DNA of 64,000 nt from Crotophaga sulcirostris (taxonomy: Eukaryota; Chordata; Aves; Cuculiformes; Crotophagidae): NCBI GenBank assembly GCA_013397455.1, contig VYZB01000338.1, positions 269,957-333,956 on the forward strand. The letters are read 5' to 3'. Below the pieces are notes generated by a model. It had not been told where the DNA came from and searched no databases. It was given only the letters and a program-made list of their open reading frames with translations. This document shows positions 1-13,140 of the stretch, in pieces (positions within the stretch are counted from its first letter, which is position 1; every line of letters begins with the position of its first letter). The translations under genes and the position numbers were made by a program.

Positions 1-1006
1 AGCCCCCATATGCCCCTTCCCATCACTGTAACAACCCCAAAAGCCTGCGGTTTCCTTTTTTACTCAACTGCTGCCTGTGAACTCCTGTTGCCTGTTTCCA
101 CCCCACAAAACAATGACAAGCTCCCTTCCTGACCAGGGCAATGCCAGCTCTAACCTCCCTCCAGAACCTTGGTTTTATCCCTCATTGTGCAAATGTGAGG
201 TAGCACTTGTTAGAACTGGCTGTTCTTCTTACCTCTTCCACCCTCTTGCCAAGCTGTCCTTAGGAAGGACAACAGTGCTGGAGTGCTGAGCAACTTGATG
301 GCTTCAGCACAGTGGTCATAAAGTGCAGCTTACATCACAGCTGTAGACTGAGCAGGACAGCTGGGGTTGTGATATGTGAGAAAGAGATGCTGGAGGAGGG
401 AATCTCAAGACAGTGCCATGCTTGCTCGGTGGGTCTGAGAGCACCTGCAGATAAAAAAGGCTACATCCCACTCCTGGACAAGAGTAGGAGAAGAAGAAGG
501 AAGGGTAAATAAAGCACAGCAGGTCTCATCTCCCATTCCAAACAGCAGCAGCCCAGAGGCTGTGATTGCTAATTAAACAATATCTCCCATTCAATGCAGG
601 CAATGAGGGTGACATTTACCTCTTGTAGGCTATAAATATCCAGCCATAAGCAAACATTTCTAATCAGTGATTATGGGTGAGATTATTTTCCCTGACGTTA
701 TAAGTGATTGTTTGTTTATGCAGAGTTAATGGGCAAGATCATGCTGGAGGTGCTGGCCAAGGATTCAGACCTAGTGCCTGCATCAGGGCTTTGGCACCAT
801 GCTGAGCTGGGTCACCAGGCTTGGGAGGGCATCCCAGACCCTCCAGAACAAGCTACTTTGTTTTCAAGATCATTGAGGCAAAGATTAGAGTGGTAATGGT
901 TCCATCTCAAGGAACAGCAGTTCAGCTCAGGGAGGGTGGCCATGCATGGCCTCCTGGTTTCAGACACTGCCTCCTGAGCCAGGCACGGGGGCTCTACCCT
1001 TGCTGT

Positions 1007-1053
1007 GAAGTCAGCAGTGGGGTGTCAGCATGAAGTCAGCATGGGGGTGTCAC
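1007..1053. repeat. Direct repeat of about 22 bp, spaced 25 bp
   Basis: GAAGTCAGCAGTGGGGTGTC at 1007 and GAAGTCAGCATGGGGGTGTC at 1032 in the upstream intron. Confidence 0.9.
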
Positions 1054-4000
1054 CTTCACCTTGCTGGGTGAAGCCCGCATCTCTGGGTGCAGCCCACCTC
1101 TCAGGTGGGGTGAGAGAAACTATGATACGCTCGAGAGGAACTGAGCTTGGGATAACTGCTGCCAGACTGGATAGAGGAGACCTTTGCCCAGACCACGTTC
1201 AGTCCTTCCAGAGACTGAGACCATGTCAAGGTGGCAAGCTCCTCTTCTCTTGCAGGCTTCTGCGCAGGGGCTAGAATAGGGAGAGTGAAACCAGTAGGAA
1301 CAGTGAATATGTTTGGATCAGCCCTTAGCTATTGTTATAGCCTCCTGGGGAGGTAGGGACATCTTTCACTGCACCAAACATTTCCACTCCAGTGAACACC
1401 ACCGGGCTCTTCACACCACCCACCGCCTTCAGCGGCCGCGTAACAGCACAGCACGGGGAAATCCAAAGGGTCTGCCTGGGTAAACTCCTGCATAGTGACA
1501 AGCAGTGGCAACAGCCCTGTGGGGGGTGCAGGGAGGTATGGAGATGCACATGCTGTAATGATTTGTGACAGCTCCTGTCTTACTTCAGGGCCTGAAACAC
1601 ACCAGTGTGTGGGGAACTTGTGGAAGCAGATACAGCAAAACAAGCTCGGAGAGTTGGGACCAAATGGAGCTAGGGGAACTCCTGCGCCAACAGCATCTTT
1701 GCTGATGTGTCTATATTTTATTCAGGATGTTTTTTCCTCCTGAAAAATGAAAGCTGGAGGGACTGAGACAGTGCCCTTTTCAGAGACATGGCAATATAAC
1801 AGCTGGGCTTATCGCTCCTGGCAAGAGCACTTCTCAGACTCTCCCTGCTGTAGCCTAGATGTTGACCTAGCAAAGCACCCGCTGGACTCAGGTCTCATAA
1901 ACATTTTCTGGGCTGTTCACATTCTCATTGCTATCTTATCCATAATCTGTCTCACCTGTTTGGACTGGTGGGCCTCCAGCCCCATTTAGAAGGCAGGAGT
2001 GTATCTAGGCAGTACCCAAAAGGCCAGAATTCTTTAAAATATATTTATTATAACATGTCAGTCTGTAGTATGCAGGTGCTGCCTGGTCCTGATTTCAGAT
2101 CAGCCCTTCTCTATTCTCTCTCCTCTCCAGCCAACCAGTTTTTGCTGCTATGGTAAGGCCACTTGTCTTATGGTGACTTCATACAAACCAGAGAGAAATA
2201 GTTTTGGATACCAGAAGCTCACCAGACACTGGGAACCAGTTGTCCTTCACCTTCCCAATCTCTTCTGGGCACTGGCTACAGAAACTTAGCATATATATTG
2301 CTGCAAAGTAATATTACTTACTATTTTATTTCCAAAGCCAATGTCTCCATCACAAGAGTTATTTTCCTCGATCAGTCAGTTACTAGCAATGCTGTTAAAG
2401 CAGTAATGAGAAGATAAATTGTGCAAGGCAGCTGCCAGCAAGAGCATGAAATTATGTCTCTGAGGCTTGTTGTCCTCAGTGAAAGAGGCCCTGATCATTG
2501 GTGCTGATTACAAACCTAACTGGAGTGGTAGGAGTTCTGGCATTGCCCTCACATTATCATCCCTGCGTCTGCCACCAGGGCAGTATTGAGAGTGCAGGGA
2601 GGTTTAGTGGGGACAAATCTATCTCTTCTGTAAAGGTGAAGTTCAAGCGGTCCAAGTAAATAAGAGGGCAAGGAGGAAGGGAGAGCATTGTACTCAGGGC
2701 TGAGCAACAGCTCAATTTTATACATAGAAATAATGTCTGGCTGAGTTTTGCCACATTGACTGCATGCCCCAAAATCAGTATCCAGCTGCTGATGCCTGTG
2801 AAAAAAAACAATAAGCAGGGTTGGACAAGAGTCCTGGGATGTAGCTGGTGGCTTCCTTTAGTTTCTAGCACATGGGTTATCCAGGAAAAATAAAATGTAC
2901 AAAACCCATGACAGATCTGAAATTGTAATGGGGATGTTAACTAGGCACTTTGAGTACAAGGGGACCCACTCAGTGAAGGGCTGCCTGGTTCCCACTTGTT
3001 CATACCCAACAGTTAGGTCCAGTCTGGATCTCCTGGCCTATGCTGGGCAGAACCCTTTGCATGTGCATCTTTTAGTCCCTTTCAGAATCCTGGAGGTGGA
3101 GTTAGGCCATGCCCAGCAGAGCAGTTCAACTACTCTGTCTCCACTATTCACAGAACGTTACCCATCATCCACACTTCTGCTAGAAACCCTATTATCTGCT
3201 GCCAGTTAAGAAGGCCAAGACTTGTAATTTAGCTACACATGACAGAGCTGTATGAACCTTTTGTCGTGGAGGTATCTTGGCTAGAAATGCAGTTCTTTAT
3301 ATTTTGGTTTTGACCATCTTCAAGTTTAACTTGCTCGAAGGCAGAAAGACCTTCCTGAGCACATTCATTGGAAAAAAAATATTGTGGAAATGGAGTAAGA
3401 AGACATCTGGTGATTTGGGGGTCTGAACAAGACGTGTCTGGAGAGGCATCAAGGGCCAAAGAGATGCAGTGGATGGTGATAAGAGCCATGTGTTACAGGG
3501 GTGAGATAAGAAGGTGTGTGCAGGATAGGTGCATTGAAGACAACAGCCTTGTACATCTTGTATGGGAAGGACTATGAATATCTTGGATGACACATAAATT
3601 ATGGGAACAGACCATGAAGGGTGCCCATGGGACTGCCTAGCTTTAGGTGCAGTCCTGCGCTTGTAAAAGGGATCTGATATCAAGGAAACAGGGGCAACCT
3701 TGGTCACACAGCTCTGGGAAGCCCATGGTACAGAGCAAGGGCAGATTTTGTTAAACAATTCTAACATAGTTGTTATATAATAATAACAGTTTGCAATAAT
3801 ACTGACCTCCTCATAGGGACCAAGGGATGTCCTGGTCTCTGCTGTCAGGTTGAAAGCTGCAGAGTCCTGTCTGGTTTCCTTGCTAATGATTCATCAAGGA
3901 AGAGGGATGCACAGGAGAGCAGCAGAGAGAGTTCATGGAGACATTGCATTAGGAGCACTGAAATATTGATGTCTCTGTGCTCTGTAGGAACTGTCCCTCC

Positions 4001-4405
4001 TCCACTCCCCAAAGCAGGGAAGAGTGGCCCTGGGAGAAGTTGTTTGTGAGCAGAACGTGCCTCAGCACTGGCAATCAGGAGAAGCAACTCTCCAGACTGC
4101 AGTGTGCAAAGTACAGGAAGGGCTTTTAAATCACGAGTGACTGGAGAGAGGCAGGCAGAGGCAGGACAGGATCGTGGCTGGCAGAGGGGAATTGCCATGG
4201 GATTCTGAAATGCAGAGCTCCTCAGGAACCTGTTTCTCCAACCCTGGCCTGCTGAAACAATCGGCACAGAAGCAGAAGCCCCCCCAGCTGAGGTGGCCCC
4301 TGACAGTAAGGCCTGCATCGAGCCACAGGCCGCGGCCCCCAGAGGCGCTGCATCGCTCTGCGCAGCAGAGGGGAACAAGGTTTGGGGTTTTCCCAGGGCT
4401 GTCTT

Positions 4406-4752
4406 CATAGAATCAGAGAATCACAGAAGGGGTTGAGTTGGATGGAGGGAGCTTTAAAGCCAATCCCCTGCCATGGGCAGGAACACCTCCCACTGGATCA
4501 GGGGGCTCAAAGCCCCATCCAACCTGGCCTTGAACACCTCCACGGAGGGGACATCTACAACTTCTCTGGGCAACCTGGCCCAGGGCCTCCCCACTCTCGT
4601 TGTGAATAATTTCTTCCTAATGTCTAATCTAAATCTCCCCCCTCCTTCCAATTTAAAGGCATTCCCCCTCTTCCCTTGACTACAAACCCTTGTAAGAAGT
4701 CCCTCCCCAGCTTTCTTGTAGGCTTTGTTCAGGCTGCTCTAAGGTCTCCCTG
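4406..4752 (-). mobile_element. CR1 LINE 3' end
   Basis: The piece opens with the inverted CR1 3' tail (CATAGAATCAGAGAATCACAGA) shortened to TCATAGAATCAGAG, then runs backwards through the diagnostic 3' UTR text (CCCACTGGATCAGGGGGCT, AACCTGGCCTTGAACACCTCC, TTCTTCCTAATGTCTAATCT) to about the GCTGCTCTAAGGTCTCC block. It is 5'-truncated, as usual for CR1, and belongs to the ATTCTATG-tail type. Confidence 0.92.
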
Positions 4753-7700
4753 AAGGCATGAGGGGACCTGCTCCTGTAAGGTGTGTTGTGAAGGGCTGGT
4801 GGGTGAGCAGCACAGCTTTTGCATATGCAGCAAGGAGCTCATGTTAAAAATGATGAGATGAAACAGATGAGAGGTGCCCAAAGATGCTTCTCTGTGCAAG
4901 CAGCAGTGTGGGCCTGTGCTGTGATAGTTGTATGAGCTCTAATGGAGCATGATCTACATGGGAAGATGCTCAAGCGTGGAAACTCCATCTTTCATGGTGA
5001 AGTCCCCCCAAGCCTGCTAGGAGTTTGGCTTGGTACAAAAGGGTTGTTCTGAGTCCCATGAAGTGCCTTGTAAGGCTAGAAGAGCCAGACACAGGACTGC
5101 TTTGTTACCACATGCTATACTCTGAAATAGTCCTTGGTGTCTTCATCCACACCCTTGGGACAGAACTGCCTTTGTCTCAATTCAACAAACAGCCTCACCA
5201 AACAGCTATTTTGTCTTCCAAACACTCATTCAGCTCCAGTTTAGAAGGGCAGGGAGAGTGAGTTCTGTTAGAAACTGCATTTTATCTCAGGATCCCTTCA
5301 CAGGAGGAGGTTCATATCTCCAGATGCTTCAGACCAAAGCAGATATTCAGTGGGACTGATGCTTTACAATCCCCTTCAGGAAGTGGTGGGACTCAGGATC
5401 AGGCCTAGTGGTTCTGGCCAGGGAGTTCAGCATTAGCTATAATGAGTCTTCATGGCTCTGGACCATAGCAGGCTCTTCTGCAGAGAGCAATTTCTGCTCT
5501 TCAGAAAGCCACCCATTGCAGCCTTACCTGCAAACCAGAGCTGCTGCTGTAGAGTGAGCACTCAGCAGAGGCTCTTGAGCAGGCACAGCTCCCTGGCACA
5601 GTTGCTGCAGGAAGAAAGTAAGCAGGGAAGTAATCAGGACCCCCTGGGAGTTTGAGGTCTGGGGTTTCTTTGGAAGCTGCTGTCACTCACTTGAGGTAGC
5701 TCTTCCATAGCAATTTCTCCTGCAGCTGGCTGCTGCTCACCAGAAGAGACCCTGCCCCTCAGTGCTCCCTGACCGTGCTCTCCCAGGCCATCCAGAGGTA
5801 GCATTGCTGAACAAAGACCCCTGGGCATGTTCACCTGCTGAGTGCCATGCTGTGCTGCACAGCCAAGCTCTGTGGGCACTGCCCTGTGCTCCTAACAGGA
5901 GGGTGAGTCGTCCTTCAGGAGTATGGGGAGGAAACAGGGGTCGCCAAAAAGCTGTTTGCAGTTCCCCTTGGGCAAGCAGAGACTCTGCCTTCACTCATTT
6001 TACAACAATAGAGATTGCTGATGGTGGGGCTTGCAAGGCTGACTCTCCTCCTCGTCTCTGCTCCCCCAGCAGTGCTGATGCTGCAGAGGGGCAGCCACGG
6101 TCATCATGTTGTGACCCTGCTCGGGGAACAGGGTGTCACAACACTTGTTTTGACCCTGGAAGCCTGAGTCTGTGCCAGAGCTTTCCTGGGCTGGTGGCTA
6201 CATTTCCACTGAACCTCCCAGAGTGCTCCCAGGACTAGTCTTTATTCAAGATTCCCCAAAGAGATACCATCTGCTCCAAACTGTCACATCTGCCCTCACT
6301 GTATGTATTGCCAGAGCCTTTCTGCTCCCCAGAACCCATTTTTCTACCTGCTGGCATCTCTGCGACGGCAGATGGGATGTGGCATCTGCAGAGTCCTGAG
6401 GTCCATCAGCACAGAGTGAGTCACAGCACTTTGGAGGGCATTGCAGCACAGCAGCAGGGTTCCCTCGTCCCTGGCCCCAAGGGCAGGCAATGTTTCCGCC
6501 TCCAGCAGAGAGACAGCTGATGGCACTGGATAGTGGCCATACGTAGGAAGCCCACAGGGTGCACGTGGAGATGTCTCATCCCACAGATGGATACAGCTCC
6601 GACACGCAGTTGGCAGAGCTGGAGCAGGAAGGCAGCATGTGACAACGTCTAAACATGACTACTAGGAGTGCCAAGGGCCAGGGGCCAGCTGGATTCTAAG
6701 GAGTGTGGGGAAGGGGAGATCTAGACTTGCAGGGAAAGCAATGTGCTCTCACCAGTTCATTCCCCCTCCTTTAAGAATTTCCCATGTTTAATGGTCCCCG
6801 TGACGCACAGCCATGGCTGAACCAGGATACAGAGAGGCCACCTGAGATCTTCACCAAATGAGATGGAGAGAAACAGAGGCTTTGGGCAAAGAGATCCTTG
6901 AGGAGGGAGGGACAGCTCATGTCACCCACCAGAATTGCCACAAGCAGGAAGGCTTCAAGCTCTGCTTTTCCGTTCTCCCACTGCAAGGTGGGGCAGCCTT
7001 GACAGGTTACTGGGCACAGCTGGGAGCTAGGGGAGAGCTTGCTTTCAGCCATTGTCCTGTTTCCTATCTGATCACTGCAGATACTTCTTGATGGGTCTGT
7101 CAGTAGATAACTTTCTCCCCCTGTAAGGGAACAAAAGACAATTTTGAAAAAACTCAAATATTGCAAAGAATGGTTGTTCTCTGGCCAGCCTTGGGAAATA
7201 TCTCTGAATACAAGTAGTTTCCTCTGGCAGCCTCATGCTGGAGCACTGTAAGTGCCTGTGGCAGTGCAAATGGAGAGGCAGCAAAATCCAAAGCTTTCTG
7301 AGCACAAGAGGATCACCTGTGATGACCTGGCTGCACATTCCTTTACCCTGGCTTCACTCTTGGGCATGCACTTCTGGCAGAGGTCTGGAGTGGATGGCTG
7401 AGGGCATACAAGTATGCAATTTATTTAATTTTTTGCAGTTCCCAATCTGGCTGAATGCTGTGTTCATAGGTTGCGTGTTCCTTCTCAGGCAGCAGGCTAG
7501 ACTGGTGCCATCTAAAGCAGCCCCAAACACCAGTGCTGTTGCTGCAGTACTTCTCCAGGCAGCTAGACACTGGCTGGCTCTGGTGAGCTGAGCACCACAG
7601 AGCCTTGTCCAAGGGGGAGTACCTTCTCTTACTTTTTCCATATGCCCTTCTCCTACCTCCCCAGCATCCTGAGTTTCAGTCCACAGACCCCCTTCCCCAG

Positions 7701-7990
7701 GGAATATTTACCTCTACTTCCCAGTTCCCTCTTGAAAGCAGCTATCATACTCTCTTTATCAGAAAAATTGTCCAAGATGCTATAAGTTCTGTGCTCCACC
7801 TTCCCCTCCAACATATGATGAGTAGCCAGGAGTTCCATGTGTAACCCAGCCTTTGTATCCCCCTCCTGGGTACATCACCTCTCTCCACTCCAGCCTGCAG
7901 CTCAGCTCCTTACAGCTGAGCCCAACGAGCTTTGCCCAAGCCAGCAAGCCTGGACTCCCCAGACAAGGAGGATTTTGCCCTAAGCATTAG

Positions 7991-8475
7991 TCTCATAGAA
8001 CGGTTTGGGTTGGAAGGGATCTTAAAACCCATCCAGTCACACCCCCCAACCACAGGCAGGGACACCTCCCACTGGATCAGGGGGCTCCAAGCCCCATCCA
8101 ACCTGGCCTTGAACACCTCCAGGGATGGGGCAGCCACCACTTCCCTGGGCAACCTGGGCCAGGGCCTCCTCACCCTCATTGGGAAGAATTTCTTTCTAAT
8201 GTCTAATCTAAATCTTCCTCCTTCCAATTTAAAACCACTTCCCCTCCTCCTATCACCACATGCCCAGCTTTCCTGGAGCCCCTTTCAGTACTGGGAGGCT
8301 GCTCTAAGGTCTTCACACAGCCTTCTCTTCTCCAGGCTGAACACCCCCAACTCTCTCAGCCTGTCCTCATAGCAGAGGTGCTCCAGCCCTCGGATCATCT
8401 TTGTAGCCCCCTCTGGACCTGTTCCAACAGTTCCATATGCTCCTTATGTTGGGGATTCCAGAAGTGGACACATTA
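7991..8475 (-). mobile_element. CR1 LINE 3' end
   Basis: It begins TCTCATAGAACGGTTTGGGT and continues through CACTGGATCAGGGGGCTCC, the reverse-strand end of ORF2 (CTCTTCTCCAGGCTGAACA), and TGGACCTGTTCCAACAGTTC to about 8475. Same ATTCTATG-tail type as the copy at 4406 but longer. 5'-truncated. Confidence 0.93.
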
Positions 8476-9508
8476 GATTGATACAGCTCTGTACCGTAAT
8501 CTGCCCTGCTGCTTCTCTGCCTCTTGTTGAACCGGGATGAGGAGAGGACGAGACCTGACAGCTACTGCCATGGGCCAGAACACGTCTCAGCCCATATGGT
8601 ACTCATTAGCCTGCAGCCTTGCTTCTCTGCTTTTCTCCCCATAGTGTGCAATCCATGTTATACTGGACAAAGGAGGTCTTCTGCAAAGTGGGAGAGAGAC
8701 GTGAGCAGGGGGAGGGGAGAGAGAAGAGACAAAGGCCAGATGAAATCTTCTAGACCTTCTTGTGCACTCAGGTGATGGTCCTGCATGAGAAGTTCTATCG
8801 TTCATAGCGTGACTTGCAAATGCTGCTCTTAGTCCATATCATGCTCCTGTCTCCCAAGACTCTGAGGAGTTGCTGTCTGCACAGACATCTCAGCAGTTGT
8901 GTCCTGGAGCAAATTGTACTCACCATTACTATAATCTCACTCATTCATTTTTAGCATTGTCATGAATGGTTGAACGGCTGCAGTGTTTCACCCCAGAGCA
9001 GCTGTGTTTCGGTGGTGAGTGTTAAAGATTTAAAGCAATTTTTTTCTTTTTTCAAGTGTGCTAAAATTATTTGTAAGTTGCCATGTTCATTCACTGTTTG
9101 TCAGCTCCCTCCGTGCTAACGTGCCTAAACCGCTGGCCATGGCACCTTGCTGAGCTGCGCTCTGCTCCTGGGAAGCAGTGAAGCATCGTGGCCCCAGCTC
9201 TGCACAGCTACAGCATGGGAGGGAGCCTCTCAGTGGAATTATGGCACTTTCATCACTGGTTTTTATTACTGCCAGATCCAGCCTTTGCATTCTGGTCAGG
9301 AGCTAATGAATCACAATTCATTGCTTCGCTCACAGAATGCAAAATATCCAGGGGAGAAGAAATAGGAAAAATTCCAGTTCTCGTTCAAGGGTCTGTTCTC
9401 AGCCTGCCTCCAACACTGAGAGGTGCCAGCTTTCATGGTGGAACCAAGTTGTGTGCCCAGGGATGCTGATGTGTCGCTTAGGCTCACTGGGGCCATTCCA
9501 GGCTGTCA

Positions 9509-9578
9509 CCACAGTATCACAGTATCACAGTATCACAAGGCTGGAAAGGACCTCTGAGATCATCGAGTCTGACCACCA
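9509..9578 (-). mobile_element. CR1 LINE, very short 3' end (ATACTGTG-tail type)
   Basis: Three inverted tail repeats (CACAGTATCACAGTATCACA) precede CTGGAAAGGACCTCTGAGAT and CATCGAGTC, after which similarity ends. Only about 50 bases of body survive, so this is a strongly 5'-truncated insertion of the young subfamily. Confidence 0.88.
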
Positions 9579-9735
9579 GTGACTGTCTCTTGTCTTCCTG
9601 CCATCTCCCACTTTGAAGACATCAATATACTAAGGTCTTTTTCTCTTAACTGGTGTGTCTCAGAACCACACTTGGTGACTTGTTCAGGACTTTCTCCTAA
9701 TTTTCAGCCCCAAAATATTTATTGTGTACAGGAAA

Positions 9736-9790
9736 GACGGGGAGGGGCTCTTTATCAGGGAGTGCAGGGACAGGAGGAGGGGTGGTACCC
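9736..9790 (+). mobile_element. CR1 LINE internal fragment
   Basis: GGGGAGGGGCTCTTTATCAG and GGAGTGCAGGGACAGGA match the segment of the better preserved copy at 52674 (GGGGAGGGGCTCTTGATCAG). Both ends are lost. Short, but the match is specific. Confidence 0.7.
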
Positions 9791-12130
9791 ATAGTCTGGA
9801 CAGCTGTGCTAAGGAGAGGATAGTGTCATCCTGGCAGTACTGGAGCATGCCCACAAGCTTTATATGGCATGTTGAATGTGGTCAGTGCCAAAGACGTGTC
9901 CCTCTCCTCTTAGTGCTTACACTGAGCACCTTGTATTTTCCACCAGGAACAGGTTACACACACGGCTTTCATGACCTGCACTTACTTGGTTTTGACAAAG
10001 AGCTGGAGTGACAACCAGGTACTGGGCTCTAAGTTCTTTGAATGGTTTCCAAATGGTTGTAGGTTCTGTATAAGATTTTTAGATAACATCACCTCCTGCT
10101 CAGGCTGCTTCTCCGTGGCTGCCCAGGAGTCAGGTATCTGTTTTCAGAAGTGCCTTCCCAGTAAGTTTTGCAGCTCATCTCTTGGTGCGGAGGGAGTCAC
10201 CTTCCTCAAGGGACATACCTGACATCTGGACTACACACACTGCAGTGTGTCAGCACCATCTGGACAGCCACTTCCCACAGCATCATCGAGGGGGGAAAGC
10301 AGATGGAGAACAAAACAGGAAAAAAGGAGAAGAAAAAAGCCTTCACTACATTGGGAAAATGTTTTGCACACTGTTACTATATCCTGCAAGAACAACTTTA
10401 CCACTTAGGGAACTTCTCCTCTTCCTTCTCCCCAGTTTCTCAATCAAGAAAACAGGTAAGGGCTTTTCACCCAAACTCTGGAGGCCTCTTCGAGTCAATG
10501 GGGAGAAAGAGGATTATCCATGTATTTACACCTTGACTTTGTGGTCTGCCTTGGATCTTAGATGAGAAGCAGCATGAGCTCACAGGGTCTCTGTGGACCT
10601 TGAAAGGAATCCGAACCAGGACAGGGGAAACAGCCACATCTGTTGTGTATATATTACTCCAGATGTCTACCCATGATATTATTCCAGACAAATGTGCTTT
10701 TGCTTAAATTCAGCCCTTAACATGAGTGCTGTAGAGAGGGGCTTGCAGAAGATAGATGCACCATGATAATTGTGGGTTTGCAAACAGCTTTTTGCAGTCC
10801 TACCATCCCAGCACACCTTGCTTGACTTCATCTGTAGTCCAGATGATTTCTTTGTCTTCTGTTTCACATCTTTATTGTTCCCCCTCTCTATGGACCAGTG
10901 TTATTGTTAAGGAAGCTGTGTCTCAGGGATATTTGACTCAAAGGCTGCAGACTGCTTGCCATGATTAGAAGGATGCAGTTAGATTCATTTGCTTCATCTA
11001 ACATGCTTTGTTGCAGCTGGGCCAAGGTTTTCTTCCAGATACAGGGTGGTCCTTGAGTGGTTATTGAACTAGAGGGATTTGCAGGCCTTTGAGAATAGGG
11101 ATGTGAGGCTTGAGAAAACTGTCTGGGTTGGACAAACGTAATTTTTCGTATTGAAATGTAGTTGTGATCTCTACTCTGAAGACACAGGCCATGTACTTAT
11201 GGTAAATTTCTTACTGTAGCAGCTTCTTATTTGGACCAGAATTACTGAAATCACTTAGCCTATCATCTCAGTTGCTTGAATCTGATGCATACATCATTCT
11301 CCTCTGAAAGGGGCGGCTGCATCACCATTCCAATCTCCTTCTGCTCACCCTGCCTCCCACCTTTGTGCAGAAAGTGAGATCAGGAACCTGATTGGGCTGA
11401 AAACTAACTTGGATGAGAAAACCAAACCAAACCAAAAAAGCAGAGAGACTTTTCTGCAAGATCATGTGTAACTAGCAGAGGCACAAGAGAGGCAGAAGAA
11501 TCATGTGGCTGAGGAAGGAGCAAGACCACCTTGTGATGCTCCTTCAGCAGCATCACCCGCTTACATCAAATTAATATGATCACAGGACTGCTTTGCTGGG
11601 CCTTGTTGAGTTTGGTGCAGAAGCAAAATAGAAAGACCAATAAAAATGCTATGTTGCAGCAAGCAGAGCTGAGCATCAATTTGCTAACATAAGTATTCCC
11701 ATGGAAGGCAGTGAGTGAGTAAACAAATAGAAATTGCTTTACCTACAGGAGAGTGGTTGATCCTGCTATAAATATTACACTCTGCCATATTGCCAGGTTT
11801 CAATACTGAAAGGTAGTAAATATTGCATAAGTTATCAGGGGTTTCAGCATTGCCAATCACACATGTTAAAAGAAACCACAAATAAGATCTGAAAACACAT
11901 CTGAGGTAAGATTTAAAACCACAGGTTCAAAATAAATAAATGTTGACGTCTTTTGTTTGCCTTTTGCTTCGGGGTCTTCAAGTGGCAAAGTGCTGTTGCT
12001 GTCACTTCTTTACAAAAAAAGAGGCAGGCATCTCCCTTTAATGAAAAGGCAGATGAATATCCTACCTAAAAAAATGGTTTAAAAACCTGGGGCTTTAAAG
12101 ATTTATGATAAAACACTACACTTCTGCTAA

Positions 12131-12377
12131 TAGGATGAGGGGGGGAGGTTTTAAGCTGGAAGAGAAGAGATTTAGATGATATCTTAGGAAGAAATGTTTT
12201 TCTGTGAGGGTGGGAAACTATCACCCAGGTTGCCCAGAGCAGCGGTGGCTGCCCCATCCCTGGAGGTGTTCAAGGCCAGGTTGGATGGGGCTTTGAGCAC
12301 CCACTGGGTGGTGGGTGGTGGGTGGAACTGGATAGTCTTTTAAGTCCGTTCCAGCCCAAACTACTCTGTGATTCTTT
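12131..12377 (+). mobile_element. CR1 LINE 3' end with internal GGTGGTG expansion
   Basis: The copy runs from TAGGATGAGG through GGTTGCCCAGAGCAGCGGTG and GGTTGGATGGGGCTTTGAGC to a degenerate tail CTCTGTGATTCTTT. The usual CCACTGG..GTGTCCCTGCCC stretch is replaced at 12306-12325 by repeats of GGTGGTG, which looks like a local expansion. Confidence 0.9.
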
Positions 12378-12642
12378 AACATTGGAATACTTTGACACAC
12401 AAGCATTTGTTTCAGAGATGCTCATTTTCTACAGGAAGAGGTACCAAGATGCCACAAGTAACAGCGCTCATTTTAAAGCTGCTACTCAGTAAGTGTTGTA
12501 GGATTTCCCCAAATAAGACCTGTTTGAGCAAACCTAACCATATGATAGGTATGGTCACTCATTTTCAGTATAGACAGATTGATTATTTAGTGACCATCTA
12601 ATGAAATCAAGGCAGGTTTCCTGGACGAGCTGCACTTTAAAG

Positions 12643-13140
12643 TACCACAGTATCACAGTATAACCAGGTTGGAAAGGACCTCTGAGATCATCGAGTCCAA
12701 CCTATAACCCAACACTAACACCATCTCATCACCTAAACCATGGCACTGAGTGCCTCATCCAGTCTTCCCTTAAACACCTCCTGGGTTGGCGACTCCACCA
12801 CCTCCCTGGGCAGCGCATTCCCATGGCCAATCACCCTTTCAGGGAAGAACTTCTTCCTAATATCAAGTCTAAACCTCCCCTGACGAAGTTTAAGTCCGTG
12901 CTTTCTAGTTCTGTCCCTGGTCACCTAAGAGAAGAGACCAACGCCCGCTTGACTACAACCTCCTTTTAGGTAGTTGTAGAGAGCAATAAGGTCTCCCCTG
13001 AGCCTCCTCTTCTCCAGACTAAACAGCCCCAGCTCCCTCAGTCACTCCTCACAGGCCTTGTGCTCCAGCCCTTTCACCATCTTTGTTGCCCTCCTCTGGA
13101 CATCCTCCAGTATCCTGACATCTTTCCCAAACTGAAGTCT
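12643..13140 (-). mobile_element. CR1 LINE 3' end (ATACTGTG-tail type), about 500 bp
   Basis: The inverted tail TACCACAGTATCACAGTATA leads into GGTTGGAAAGGACCTCTGAG, then CATGGCACTGAGTGCCTCAT, CCACCACCTCCCTGGGCAGC, CACCCTTTCAGGGAAGAACT and the antisense end of the reverse-transcriptase ORF (CTCCCCTGAGCCTCCTCTTC). It ends near TTTCCCAAACTGAAGTC. One of the longest copies of this subfamily here. Confidence 0.95.

Noticed and set aside
3845..4408. 187-codon minus-strand open frame
   Set aside because: No domain, Ala/Ser/Leu-rich composition, overlapping + strand ORFs of similar quality and an end inside a CR1 copy; most likely chance.
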